From an uncultured Bacteroidota bacterium (GTDB lineage Bacteria > Bacteroidota > Bacteroidia > Bacteroidales > P3): a DNA stretch of 64,000 nt. Under the pieces are notes generated by a model. That model was not told the DNA's origin and did not search any database. It worked only from the letters and a program-made list of their open reading frames with translations. The translations under genes were made by a program, and so were the position numbers. Shown piece after piece: positions 50,161 to 58,302 of this stretch. The stretch covers positions 62,001-126,000 of the forward strand of contig CACYSB010000002.1 of NCBI GenBank assembly GCA_902777005.1, read 5' to 3'. The number at the start of each line of letters is the position of its first letter. The first letter of the stretch is position 1.

Positions 50161-50931
50161 ATGATTCTACTCAAGACAAAAGAAGAGATAGAGCTCATAC
50201 GTGATGCCGGCCTCCTCCTCGGGAAAACTCTCGCGGAGGTTGGCCGTCATATCCATCCGGGTGTCACAACAGCCTATCTTGACAGCATTGGTGAGCAGTT
50301 CATCCGTGACAATGGGGCAAAGCCCTTGTGCAAGGGTTTCGAAGGTTTCCCGTCTGCTTTCTGCATTTCGGTCAATGATGTGGTTGTCCACGGTATTCCT
50401 GGTGATCTTTTCATAAAGGAAGGTGACAATGTTTCTCTTGACTGTGTCATCGAACTCAACGGATATGTTGCTGATTCTGCATACACGTTTGCCGTTGGTG
50501 AAGTTAGCCCGGAAATGCGTCGCTTGATGAAGGTTACCCGTGAGGCATTATTCATTGGTTTGGATCAGTGCAAGGTCGCTAATAGAGTTGGTGATATCAG
50601 CCATGCTGTCCAGATGCATTGTGAGAAGAACGGCTACGCTGTTGTCCGCGAGTTGTGCGGTCATGGTGTTGGGTTCAAGATGCATGAGTCCCCTAACGTG
50701 CCTAATTATGGCGTCAAGGGTACTGGTCCGTTGCTCAAAGAGGGCATGGTTATCGCCGTTGAGCCGATGGTCTGCATGGGATCTAAAAACGTCAAGTTTT
50801 CCAAGGAGGACGGCTGGACCTGCCGTACCAAGGACGGCAAGCCCGCTGCGCATTATGAGCATACGGTGGCAATTACCGCCAACGGTCCCGAAATCCTTAC
50901 GACTTTTGATTTCATAGAAAACAATAAATAA
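50161..50931 (+). CDS. map: Methionine aminopeptidase, type I
   Basis: A 256-residue enzyme. Metal ligands fall in NGYVADSAYTFAVG (Asp), GHGVGFKMHE (His), GMVIAVEPMV (Glu) and HYEHTVAIT (Glu); the upstream Asp lies in the SLDCVIELNG segment. It removes the starting Met co-translationally. A GTG at 50149 lies four codons further upstream in frame and could be used instead. Normal position after secY. Confidence 0.97.
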   Translation: MILLKTKEEIELIRDAGLLLGKTLAEVGRHIHPGVTTAYLDSIGEQFIRDNGAKPLCKGFEGFPSAFCISVNDVVVHGIPGDLFIKEGDNVSLDCVIELNGYVADSAYTFAVGEVSPEMRRLMKVTREALFIGLDQCKVANRVGDISHAVQMHCEKNGYAVVRELCGHGVGFKMHESPNVPNYGVKGTGPLLKEGMVIAVEPMVCMGSKNVKFSKEDGWTCRTKDGKPAAHYEHTVAITANGPEILTTFDFIENNK

Positions 50932-50946
50932 CACGATAAGTAACGA

Positions 50947-51165
50947 ATGGCAAAACAAGCATCCATACAACTTGACGGAACTGTCACCGAATCGCTCGGC
51001 AACGCCATGTTCCGTGTCGAATTGGAAAATGGACACCAGATTATCGCCCATATCTCGGGAAAGATGCGCATGCACTACATCAAGATTCTCCCGGGCGACA
51101 AGGTCCAGATAGAAATGTCACCATATGACCTTACCAAAGGCCGCATTACTTATCGCCACAAGTAG
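50947..51165 (+). CDS. infA: Translation initiation factor IF-1
   Basis: A 72-residue single S1-domain protein ([44 protein letters not shown]), complete. It blocks the A site during initiation. Confidence 0.98.
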   Translation: MAKQASIQLDGTVTESLGNAMFRVELENGHQIIAHISGKMRMHYIKILPGDKVQIEMSPYDLTKGRITYRHK

Positions 51166-51209
51166 ACTGGTATACAGAAGTAAAACAAACGATTAATAAT
51201 TACACAACA

Positions 51210-51326
51210 ATGAAAGTAAGAGTTTCAGTAAAGAAAAGATCTCCCGAGTGCAAGGTGGTTCGCCGCCACGGTGTGGTCTATGTTATCAACAAGAAAAATC
51301 CTAAGTTCAAACAGAGACAAGGATAA
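51210..51326 (+). CDS. rpmJ: 50S ribosomal protein L36
   Basis: A 38-residue L36, [17 protein letters not shown]... ending [12 protein letters not shown]. It has one Cys, so it is the zinc-free form, as usual in this phylum. It lies between infA and rpsM. Confidence 0.96.
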   Translation: MKVRVSVKKRSPECKVVRRHGVVYVINKKNPKFKQRQG

Positions 51327-51351
51327 TTAACAAAAACAACAAAAAGAATTT

Positions 51352-51729
51352 ATGGCACGTATTGCAGGTATTGACTTACCCAAGAACAAAAGAGGAGAGA
51401 TAGGTTTGACCTATATCTACGGTATTGGACGTAGCACTGCCAAGGAGATTCTGGCCAAGGCCGGTATCGACGAAGGCAAGAAGGTGCAGGACTGGACCGA
51501 CGACGAACAGAACGCCCTGCGTACCATCATCAACGATGAGTACAAGGTGGAAGGCGCCCTACGATCGGAAGTCCAGATGAACATCAAGCGACTGATGGAT
51601 ATCGGCTGCTACCGCGGCATCCGTCACCGTCTTGGTCTGCCCCTCCGTGGTCAGAGCACCAAGAACAATGCCCGTACTCGCAAGGGTAAGAAGAAAACAA
51701 TCGCTAACAAGAAGAAAGCTACCAAGTAA
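51352..51729 (+). CDS. rpsM: 30S ribosomal protein S13
   Basis: A 125-residue S13 ([60 protein letters not shown]), complete. The 87-bp spacer that follows is longer than others in this block and looks unlike them. Confidence 0.97.
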   Translation: MARIAGIDLPKNKRGEIGLTYIYGIGRSTAKEILAKAGIDEGKKVQDWTDDEQNALRTIINDEYKVEGALRSEVQMNIKRLMDIGCYRGIRHRLGLPLRGQSTKNNARTRKGKKKTIANKKKATK

Positions 51730-51816
51730 GTAATGGTCGTAGCGCCCCAATCGCGGATTAGATATTGACTTAAGGAGCGGTTGGCAGTAAGAAACAAAGA
51801 AAATCAAGCAAAAAAA

Positions 51817-52362
51817 ATGGCAAAAACTTCAAAACCGACTAAAAAGAGAGTCGTAAAAGTTGAACCTCAGGGAAGAGCATGCATCTTTGCATCCTTCAAC
51901 AACGTCATCGTTTCGTTGACGAACAACGCCGGTCAAGTGATTTCTTGGTCGTCAGCAGGAAAAATGGGCTTCCGCGGATCGAAGAAAAACACTCCGTATG
52001 CTGCACAGATGGCTGCGGAAGATTGCGGCAAAGTTGCTTATGATTTGGGCCTAAGAAAAGTCAAGGTCTTCGTCAAAGGACCAGGTCAAGGACGTGAATC
52101 TGCAATCCGCGCAATCAACACCTGCGGTATCGAGGTTATGGAAATCACCGACATCACCCCGCTGCCTCACAATGGTTGCCGTAACCCTATGCTCCCGGCA
52201 TGCACGGACAGAACCGTCGTCGCAGCAAGACCTCTGAGTACGGCATCCAGCTCAACGAGAAGCAGAAGGCCAAATACACCTACGGCATTCTTGAGCGCCA
52301 GTTCCGCAAACTTTATGCCGAAGCTTCCCGTCGCGGTGGCATCACCGGTGAGGAGCTCATGA
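51817..52362 (+). CDS. rpsK: 30S ribosomal protein S11 with abnormal C-terminus
   Basis: S11 is normal from [16 protein letters not shown] to LPHNGCR (position about 52182), including [37 protein letters not shown]. The usual final PPKRRRV and stop are missing; the frame runs on for 60 codons through rpsD sequence in a wrong frame. Codon choice over 51817-52110 (AGA Arg, GGA Gly, GCA Ala) differs from all neighbours, which use CGT/CGC, GGT/GGC and GCT/GCC. This suggests the segment comes from another genome, by gene conversion or, more likely, by chimeric assembly. Confidence 0.8.
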   Translation: MAKTSKPTKKRVVKVEPQGRACIFASFNNVIVSLTNNAGQVISWSSAGKMGFRGSKKNTPYAAQMAAEDCGKVAYDLGLRKVKVFVKGPGQGRESAIRAINTCGIEVMEITDITPLPHNGCRNPMLPACTDRTVVAARPLSTASSSTRSRRPNTPTAFLSASSANFMPKLPVAVASPVRSS

Positions 52363-52703
52363 AACTCATCGAGGCCCGTCTCGACAATGTGGTCTACCGT
52401 CTCGGCATCGCCCGCAGCCGTGCTCAGGCCCGTCAGCTGGTTTCCCATCGTCATATCGCCGTCAACGGCAACGTCGTTAACATCCCCTCGTATTCTCTCC
52501 GTGAGGGCGACGTCGTCTCCGTTCGCGAGCGCAGCAAATCTCTCGAGATTATCACCGACGCCCTCGCTTCGCGTGCCAACAACTATCCTTGGCTCGAGTG
52601 GGACGGCACCAGCTTCAGCGGCAAGTTCGTCAGCTATCCGCAGCGTAGCGATATCCCCGAGACCATCAACGAACAGCTCATCGTTGACCTGTACTCGAAA
52701 TAA
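52200..52703 (+). CDS. rpsD: 30S ribosomal protein S4, N-terminus missing
   Basis: About 172 of the usual 200 or so residues. Homology starts at [20 protein letters not shown] (52185) and continues to the normal end ([12 protein letters not shown]), with the S4 RNA-binding domain intact ([31 protein letters not shown]). The first 30 or so residues and the start codon are absent; the frame opens only after a TAA at 52182-52184, and the ATG at 52200 is an internal Met. S4 is an assembly initiator and is essential, so this truncated form is unlikely to be real. Confidence 0.85.
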   Translation: MHGQNRRRSKTSEYGIQLNEKQKAKYTYGILERQFRKLYAEASRRGGITGEELMKLIEARLDNVVYRLGIARSRAQARQLVSHRHIAVNGNVVNIPSYSLREGDVVSVRERSKSLEIITDALASRANNYPWLEWDGTSFSGKFVSYPQRSDIPETINEQLIVDLYSK

Positions 52704-52777
52704 TTAGCCTCGCAGCGAGGTTACACTCCTGACAAGGTGTCAGGACATAAACCAATAAAAGAAAGAAAGGATAACAA

Positions 52778-53770
52778 ATGGCAATTTTATCATTCCAGAA
52801 ACCTGACAAGGTGGTCATGCTTGAGGCTGACGACTTCCGCGGCACCTTTGAGTTCCGCCCGCTGGAGCCCGGCTACGGCACAACCATCGGCAACGCTCTG
52901 CGTCGCGTCCTTCTCTCTTCGCTCGAAGGCTATGCTATCACCTCGGTGCAGATTGACGGTGTCGACCACGAGTTCTCCTCCATACCAGGTGTGGTCGAGG
53001 ACATGACCGACATCATCCTTCGCCTCAAGCAGATTCGCTTCCGCCGTCAGCTTGAAGACACCGACCACGAGAAGCTCTCTTTCACCGTCAAGGACCAGAC
53101 CGTCCTCAAGGCTGGTGACCTCAACAGCAACCTCAACGGCTTCCAGGTGCTCAATCCTGAACTGGAAATCTGCCACATGGAACCCAGCACCCAGCTGCAC
53201 ATCACCCTTAGCATCGACAAGGGCCGCGGCTATGTGCCCGCCGACGAGAACAAGCGCGCCACCGACCCCATAGGTGTCATCGCCATCGACTCCATCCATA
53301 CCCCCATCAAGAAGGTCATGTATGCCGTCGACGACTACCGCGTCGAACAGCGCACCGACTATGAGAAGCTCACCTTCGATATCGAGACCGACGGTTCCAT
53401 ACACCCGAAGGAAGCTCTCAAGGAGGCCGCCACCATCCTCATCCAGCACTTCATGCTCTTCTCCGACGAGCGCATCACGCTCGACGTCGAGACCAAGCCT
53501 GTGCAGGAAGAGTTCGACGAGACCACGGCGCACATCCGCCAGCTTCTCAAGACCAAGCTCATCGACCTTGACCTTTCTGTGCGTGCCCTCAACTGTCTCA
53601 AGGCAGCCGAGGTCGACACCCTGGGCGACCTCGTGTCGTTCAACAAGGCCGACCTGCTGAAGTTCCGCAACTTCGGCAAGAAATCCCTTACCGAACTGGA
53701 GAACCTGGTCGCCTCCAAGAACCTTGAGTTCGGTATGAATGTAGCAAAGTATAAACTTGATAAAGAATAA
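52778..53770 (+). CDS. rpoA: DNA-directed RNA polymerase subunit alpha
   Basis: A 330-residue alpha subunit: N-terminal assembly domain ([41 protein letters not shown]) and C-terminal DNA/activator domain ([43 protein letters not shown]). Complete. Normal place in the alpha block. Confidence 0.98.
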   Translation: MAILSFQKPDKVVMLEADDFRGTFEFRPLEPGYGTTIGNALRRVLLSSLEGYAITSVQIDGVDHEFSSIPGVVEDMTDIILRLKQIRFRRQLEDTDHEKLSFTVKDQTVLKAGDLNSNLNGFQVLNPELEICHMEPSTQLHITLSIDKGRGYVPADENKRATDPIGVIAIDSIHTPIKKVMYAVDDYRVEQRTDYEKLTFDIETDGSIHPKEALKEAATILIQHFMLFSDERITLDVETKPVQEEFDETTAHIRQLLKTKLIDLDLSVRALNCLKAAEVDTLGDLVSFNKADLLKFRNFGKKSLTELENLVASKNLEFGMNVAKYKLDKE

Positions 53771-53778
53771 CAAAGAAT

Positions 53779-54273
53779 ATGAGACACGGTTGCAAAGTAA
53801 ATCATCTGTCCAGAACCCACGCCCATCGCGTTGCTATGCTCTCCAACATGGCCACCTCGCTTATCATGCACAAGCGCATCGAGACCACTGTTGCCAAGGC
53901 TAAGGCCCTGAGAGTGTATGTCGAGCCCATCATCAACCGCTCGAAGGAAGACTCCACCCACAACCGCCGCATCGTCTTCAGCTACCTCCACAGCAAAGAG
54001 GCCGTCAACGAACTCTTCCGCGAGGTCGCACAGAAGGTTGCCAACCGCCCCGGTGGTTACACCCGCATCCTGAAGACCGGCATCCGTCACGGTGACAACT
54101 CCGAGATGGCTATCATCGAGCTCGTCGACTACAACGAGAACATGCTCAAAGAGACTTCCAAGAAGGCTGCCAAGAGCACCCGTCGTAGCCGCGCCAAGAA
54201 GGCCGAGGCCCCCGTTGCTGAAGCCCCTGTGGCCGAGGCTCCCGCCGCCGAAGAAGCCCCCAAGGCTGAGTAA
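53779..54273 (+). CDS. rplQ: 50S ribosomal protein L17
   Basis: A 164-residue L17: the standard domain ([28 protein letters not shown]) followed by a long Lys then Ala/Glu/Pro-rich tail ([19 protein letters not shown]), as common in Bacteroidetes. Last gene of the superoperon, followed by a terminator. Confidence 0.97.
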   Translation: MRHGCKVNHLSRTHAHRVAMLSNMATSLIMHKRIETTVAKAKALRVYVEPIINRSKEDSTHNRRIVFSYLHSKEAVNELFREVAQKVANRPGGYTRILKTGIRHGDNSEMAIIELVDYNENMLKETSKKAAKSTRRSRAKKAEAPVAEAPVAEAPAAEEAPKAE

Positions 54274-54307
54274 TCGACAGGACAAGTGCCCCAAGAGGCA
54301 CATAAAG

Positions 54308-54339
54308 AAAAAGCCCATCCTCCAAGGATGGGCTTTTTT
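54308..54339. terminator. Terminator of the ribosomal superoperon (bidirectional)
   Basis: AAAAAGCCCATCC-TCCAA-GGATGGGCTTTTTT, an 8-bp GC-rich core extended by A/T pairs, between convergent rplQ and yigZ. Confidence 0.92.
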
Positions 54340-54356
54340 GTTTCCCTCTGGTGTTA

Positions 54357-54959
54357 TCATAGTATCTCTATCTTGACTGTCCGCAAGCCTGCGACGTCGT
54401 CATAGAAACGCACCGAGAGCGACTGGCGCACGCTGACCTCAAGTGTGCAGTCGAGGTTGTAGTTGGCGTTCTCGGGCTTAAGGTCGTAGTCTTTCAGTAT
54501 GCGCATCACATCGTTCATAGTCTCGTATGCGAAGCCGAGGCGGTAGCGGCAGTCTATGGTCTTCTCGATTATTGTGGCGTGGTCTATGGCATCACGGGCT
54601 GCTGTCTTGTATGCGTTGGCCAGACCGCTGGCGCCAAGCAATATGCCACCGAAATAGCGAACCACCACTATTAGCGTATCGGTGAGGTCGGCCGAGAGGA
54701 GCTGGCCGTGTATGGGGCGGCCGCCAGTGCCGCTGGGCTCGCCGTCGTCGTTGGCGCGGAAGGCGTCCTTGCGTGGCCCGAGGATGTAGGCGTAGCAGTG
54801 GTGACGGGCGTCGAAGTAGTCCTTGCGCAGCTGCTCGAGGTGCGCCTTCACCTCGTCGATGGTGCGCACGGGATAGGCGAAAGCCAGGAACTTGCTGCCT
54901 TTCTCCTTGTAGAGGCCTTCTGCCGGTGCCGCAATGGTCTTATATGTATCGTCAAACAT
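54357..54959 (-). CDS. YigZ/IMPACT-family protein
   Basis: A 200-residue protein of the UPF0029/IMPACT family: KEKGSKFLAFAYPV, the signature RANDDGEPSGTGGRPI and VVRYFGGILLGASGLANAYKTAA. The C-terminal ferredoxin-like domain follows (about 130-200). It is thought to regulate or rescue translation in bacteria; not established. Its ATG overlaps the ribD stop. Confidence 0.92.
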   Translation of the reverse strand: MFDDTYKTIAAPAEGLYKEKGSKFLAFAYPVRTIDEVKAHLEQLRKDYFDARHHCYAYILGPRKDAFRANDDGEPSGTGGRPIHGQLLSADLTDTLIVVVRYFGGILLGASGLANAYKTAARDAIDHATIIEKTIDCRYRLGFAYETMNDVMRILKDYDLKPENANYNLDCTLEVSVRQSLSVRFYDDVAGLRTVKIEIL

Positions 54960-55945
54960 CAGTCAATAATGATTAGTCTTTCTGGGGCGGTTCCGGGCAC
55001 CTCTGGGGCCTTCAAACCGCTGCCGAGAGTCTGTGGGCTGCGGAGGACGCGAACTTCGTCGTATAGGCCGCTTTCTATAAATGCGTCAAGAACCTGGCGG
55101 CCGCCTTCTACGATGACGCTCTGTAGCTTCTGTTCGTAGAGCGCCTGCAGGGTCTCCTCGACGGTTTTTGTGTGCAGGTGAAGCCAGTGGGGGGGGACAT
55201 CGGTGAGTCGGTTTCTTCTATCTAAAACCACGGGCTGCGGTGCCGGGCCGAGGTAGTGGCGCGGCGTGAGGGTGGGGGAGTCCTGCAGGTAAGTCTCCGA
55301 GCCCACCAGTATGGCGGACTCCTCGGTGCGCCAGCGGTGGTTCAGGCGGTTCTGTCTTTGAGAACTCAACCAATATTTTTTATTGCAATCAGAACCATCA
55401 GAACTATCAGAACTTTCTTTTTGTTCTTTTTGTTCTGATTGAGATATAGGCGCCATGAAGCCGTCGGCGCTTTCGGCCCACTTCAATATGACGTATGGGC
55501 GCCGCTGCTCCATGAAGGTGAAGAAGCGGCGGTTGAGTTCGCGGCCTTCTTCCTCCAGCACATGGCGCACTACCTCTATGCCGGCTTCCTCCAGTTTACG
55601 GAAGCCGTTGCCAGCCACCAGTGGGTTGGGGTCGTCGTTGCAGCACACCACGCGCTTGATGCCTTTCTCTATGATTAGGTCGGCGCAGGGCGGCGTCTTG
55701 CCGTAATGTGAACAAGGCTCCAGATTGACGTACAGCGTGGCACCGCAATAGTCACCTTTGCGCAATAACGCATTTCGTTCGGCGTGATTGTGCCCGTATT
55801 CCTGGTGGTAGCCTTCACTGATGATGTGCCCGTCTTTGACAATGACACAACCCACCAGCGGATTGGGCCTTACGCGTCCAAGCCCGTTGGCGGCCAGCTG
55901 TAGGCACCGCCGCATATACATTATGTCTATCTCCTGCTGCGTCAT
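54959..55945 (-). CDS. ribD: Riboflavin biosynthesis deaminase/reductase RibD
   Basis: A 328-residue bifunctional enzyme. Deaminase domain: zinc site HAERNAL and NLEPCSHYGKTPPCADLI; reductase domain after residue 150 (YVILKWAESADGF, SAILVGSETYLQDSPTLTPR, VIVEGGRQVLDAF). It converts the first riboflavin pyrimidine intermediate by deamination and NADPH reduction. Between ADGFMAPI and KKYWLSSQRQ lies an in-frame insert of 18 residues encoded by a 9-bp tandem repeat. The ATG at 55945 fits the family but is only 8 bp from the -7 box; a Met at 55921 is an alternative. No FMN riboswitch is visible. Confidence 0.94.
   Translation of the reverse strand: MTQQEIDIMYMRRCLQLAANGLGRVRPNPLVGCVIVKDGHIISEGYHQEYGHNHAERNALLRKGDYCGATLYVNLEPCSHYGKTPPCADLIIEKGIKRVVCCNDDPNPLVAGNGFRKLEEAGIEVVRHVLEEEGRELNRRFFTFMEQRRPYVILKWAESADGFMAPISQSEQKEQKESSDSSDGSDCNKKYWLSSQRQNRLNHRWRTEESAILVGSETYLQDSPTLTPRHYLGPAPQPVVLDRRNRLTDVPPHWLHLHTKTVEETLQALYEQKLQSVIVEGGRQVLDAFIESGLYDEVRVLRSPQTLGSGLKAPEVPGTAPERLIIID
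55388..55441 (-). repeat. 9-bp tandem repeat island inside ribD
   Basis: Plus strand: three ATCAGAACY units, two TTCTTTTTG units, and a final TTCTGATTG; AGAAC and GTTCT make the halves partly inverted. The 54 bp are read in frame as SEQKEQKESSDSSDGSDC. Confidence 0.8.
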
Positions 55946-55953
55946 TTCAGCGT

Positions 55954-55962
55954 GCAAAGATA
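55954..55962 (-). promoter_or_regulatory. -7 promoter element of ribD
   Basis: Minus strand TATCTTTGC, ending 8 bp before the ATG at 55945; as for the beta-galactosidase, a leaderless transcript is predicted. Confidence 0.7.
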
Positions 55963-55992
55963 CGACAAAACAGCCACATGGCAAAATATTAT

Positions 55993-56024
55993 TTTGTCAT
56001 GTCGTAGAAAGTGCGTATCTTTGC
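55993..56024 (+). promoter_or_regulatory. Strong promoter of the structured RNA at 56029
   Basis: TTTG at 55993-55996 and TATCTTTGC at 56016-56024, spacing 19 bp, both perfect. Confidence 0.85.
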
Positions 56025-56028
56025 ACCC

Positions 56029-56214
56029 GATTTCACAAGGAAATCAACGAAGCGTTATATCGTCTTGCGAATGGGAATGTCGGAACCTTCCATTAGTAAT
56101 GCAGGTAGATGTAATGGTTCGCGTTATAGCGTGGACTGTTTATCGCATCTCATTACAAGGTATTTCCGACAACCTCCATTCGAAGAAGTGGTATACGGTA
56201 CCACGCTTCTTTTT
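56029..56214 (+). ncRNA. Structured small RNA, 6S-like candidate
   Basis: About 186 nt between a perfect promoter and a terminator hairpin, with no plausible reading frame. A 5' hairpin GATTTC/GAAATC (56029-56045) precedes a long rod: CGAATGG (56068) with CCATTCG (56176); GTCGGAA (56079) with TTCCGAC (56164); CCTT (56086) with AAGG (56157); GTAATG (56096) with CATTAC (56151); AGATG (56107) with CATCT (56146). The 3' strand of the inner rod is continuous while the 5' strand bulges. It ends with a hairpin (56182-56209) and five T. Length, single rod shape and promoter/terminator fit 6S RNA, but I cannot confirm the family. It may instead be a leader with an attenuator for the 56281 gene. Confidence 0.65.
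56182..56214 (+). terminator. Terminator hairpin of the structured RNA
   Basis: GAAG-AA-GTGGTA-TACGG-TACCAC-G-CTTC then TTTTT. Confidence 0.8.
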
Positions 56215-56280
56215 AATAAAACCATTCATCGTGGTGCGGATGATTAAAGGTTGCGCCCGGCACATATAAGGGTAAAAAAA

Positions 56281-56784
56281 ATGAAACGTATATTTATTCT
56301 TATGATTTGCTGTTCCACAATCCTCATGGTGGGATGTAGTGCAAGTAAAAAGGTAGAGGTTACAGCTTATTCTACGCTAAATAGGGAGACTGAAAAGATA
56401 CAGGCAGATATGAGCGTTGAAGGATATGAACTGGTAAATGTGGACAGGAGTGAAGATGGCGAACGTAAAACAGATAGGTATTATTTCAAAAAGACAAACG
56501 GAGAAAGCTTTGAGTATGCTGTCGCCTATGACCTTCGTGACTATGAAGAAATACAATATGTAAAAGATGTAAAACTAAACGGGTGCAAGGTATCAAATGG
56601 CAGTGACTTCTCACGTTTATGTGGAACGGACGCGCAGGTAAGGCAAATTGAGAATCTCCCCCAAGATACTACAGTGAAGGAGTTTAGTCCGGGAAAACTT
56701 GTCTTTAATCTTGTCGGTTTGCCAGCAATTATATTAGGTGGATTATATACGGTGCTTTTGGTCGTTGCGGCAGCTGCACGGTAA
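56281..56784 (+). CDS. Small lipoprotein with C-terminal membrane helix
   Basis: A 167-residue lipoprotein (lipobox MVGC) with a short beta/alpha domain (YELVNVDRSEDGERKTDRYYFKKTNGESFEYAVAYDLRDYEEIQ) and one hydrophobic segment near the end (LVFNLVGLPAIILGGLYTVLLVVAAAA). No family recognised. Codons such as ATA, AGG and AAA are frequent compared with neighbours, so it may be a recent arrival. The ATG at 56281 gives the signal peptide; the frame is open 10 codons upstream. Preceded by GGTTGCGCCCG, also found before the 5128 lipoprotein. Confidence 0.7.
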   Translation: MKRIFILMICCSTILMVGCSASKKVEVTAYSTLNRETEKIQADMSVEGYELVNVDRSEDGERKTDRYYFKKTNGESFEYAVAYDLRDYEEIQYVKDVKLNGCKVSNGSDFSRLCGTDAQVRQIENLPQDTTVKEFSPGKLVFNLVGLPAIILGGLYTVLLVVAAAAR

Positions 56785-56800
56785 TAATAAATAGATATAA

Positions 56801-56836
56801 AAGAAGCGCGCCCCGATCCTAGGCGCGCTTCTTTAT
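56801..56836. terminator. Bidirectional terminator between the 56281 lipoprotein and asnS
   Basis: Perfect 12-bp stem AAGAAGCGCGCC / GGCGCGCTTCTT around a 9-nt loop, flanked by A and T runs; between convergent genes. Confidence 0.9.
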
Positions 56837-56853
56837 TATTACTTGTCGCTTAT

Positions 56854-58290
56854 TTAGAACTCGGCGGTCTTGGGGGTTCTCGGGAAGGGGATGACGTCGC
56901 GGATGTTGGCCATGCCGGTGACGAAGAGCATCAGGCGCTCGAAGCCCAGGCCGAAGCCGGCGTGCGGGCAGCTGCCGTAGCGGCGCGTGTCGAGATACCA
57001 CCACATGTCCTTCATCGGGATGTTGAGCTCCTGAATGCGGCCCATCAGTTTGTCGTAGTTCTCCTCACGCACCGAGCCACCGATGATCTCGCCAATCTGC
57101 GGGAAGAGCACGTCGGTGCCCTGCACGGTGAGGCCCGAGAAGCCCTGCTTTTTGCCAGCCTCGACCGGTTCGTCGTTCAGCTTCATGTAGAAGGCCTTGA
57201 TCTCCTTCGGGTAGTCGATCATGATGACGGGTTTCTTGAAGTGCTGCTCCACCAGGTAGCGCTCGTGCTCGGAGGCCAGGTCCACGCCCCAGCTGACGGG
57301 GAACTCAAACTTGTGGCCCTTGGCGACAGCCTCTTCCAATATCTTAATGCCCTCGGTGTAGGGCAGGCGCACGAAGTCGGTGTCGATGACGCTACGCAGG
57401 CGCTCTATGAGACCCGGGTCAATCATCTTGTTGAGGAACTCGAGGTCGTCCATGCAGTGGTCGAGGGCCCAGCGGACGCAGTATTTGATGAACTCCTCCT
57501 CAAGGGCGGTGAGGTCGTCGAGCTGGTAGAAGGCCATCTCGGGCTCAATCATCCAGAACTCTGCCAGGTGGCGCGGCGTGTTGCTGTTCTCGGCGCGGAA
57601 GGTTGGGCCGAAGGTGTAGATCTTGCCCAGCGAGGTGGCGCCGAGCTCGCCCTCCAGCTGACCGCTGACGGTGAGGGCCGTGAACTTGCCGAAGAAGTCC
57701 TGCTCCCAGTCGATGGTGCCGTCCTCCTTGCGGGGCGGGTTCTCTGGGTCGAGGGTGGAGACATGGAACATCTCGCCGGCCCCCTCGCAGTCGCTGGCGG
57801 TGATGAGAGGCGTGTGGAAGTAGAAGAAGCCGCGCTCGTGGAAGAAGGTGTGGATGGCCATGGCCATGTTGTGGCGCAGACGCATGACGGCGCCGAAGGT
57901 GTTGGTGCGCAGGCGCAGGTGGCCTATCTCGCGCAGGAATTCCATGCTGTGGCCTTTCTTCTGCAGTGGGTAGGTGTTGGGGTCGGCCTCGCCGTAGACG
58001 ACGATGCTCTCGGCCTGCACCTCGACGGCCTGGCCCGAGCCCTGGCTCTCGACGAGCTTGCCCTCCACGCCGATGCAGGCGCCGGTGGTGATGCGCTTCA
58101 GCTCCTCTTCGAACTTGGCGGGGTCGGCAACGACCTGGATATTGTGGATGATACTACCGTCGTTGACAGCCAGGAAGGCAACGTTCTTGTTGCCGCGCTT
58201 GGTGCGCACCCAGCCTTTTACACATATTGTGGTGCCGATGAGGGCGCTCACGTCTTCTTTCAACAGATGCTTGATCTCGTAGCGTTTCAT
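56854..58290 (-). CDS. asnS: Asparaginyl-tRNA synthetase
   Basis: A 478-residue class IIb synthetase: N-terminal OB anticodon domain ([24 protein letters not shown]), motif 2 ([26 protein letters not shown]), motif 3 ([18 protein letters not shown]). Asn rather than Asp specificity follows from overall AsnRS-type features such as the [15 protein letters not shown] motif. Cytoplasmic. Twelve bp downstream of manC's stop in the same direction. Confidence 0.96.
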   Translation of the reverse strand: MKRYEIKHLLKEDVSALIGTTICVKGWVRTKRGNKNVAFLAVNDGSIIHNIQVVADPAKFEEELKRITTGACIGVEGKLVESQGSGQAVEVQAESIVVYGEADPNTYPLQKKGHSMEFLREIGHLRLRTNTFGAVMRLRHNMAMAIHTFFHERGFFYFHTPLITASDCEGAGEMFHVSTLDPENPPRKEDGTIDWEQDFFGKFTALTVSGQLEGELGATSLGKIYTFGPTFRAENSNTPRHLAEFWMIEPEMAFYQLDDLTALEEEFIKYCVRWALDHCMDDLEFLNKMIDPGLIERLRSVIDTDFVRLPYTEGIKILEEAVAKGHKFEFPVSWGVDLASEHERYLVEQHFKKPVIMIDYPKEIKAFYMKLNDEPVEAGKKQGFSGLTVQGTDVLFPQIGEIIGGSVREENYDKLMGRIQELNIPMKDMWWYLDTRRYGSCPHAGFGLGFERLMLFVTGMANIRDVIPFPRTPKTAEF

Positions 58291-58302
58291 TGTATGTTTG
58301 TT

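Noticed and set aside
51210-51326. Zinc-free L36 as unusual
   Set aside because: A single-Cys L36 is the usual form in Bacteroidetes.
55954-56280. FMN riboswitch for ribD
   Set aside because: The structured RNA is on the opposite strand from ribD and shows none of the FMN-element layout; ribD has almost no leader.
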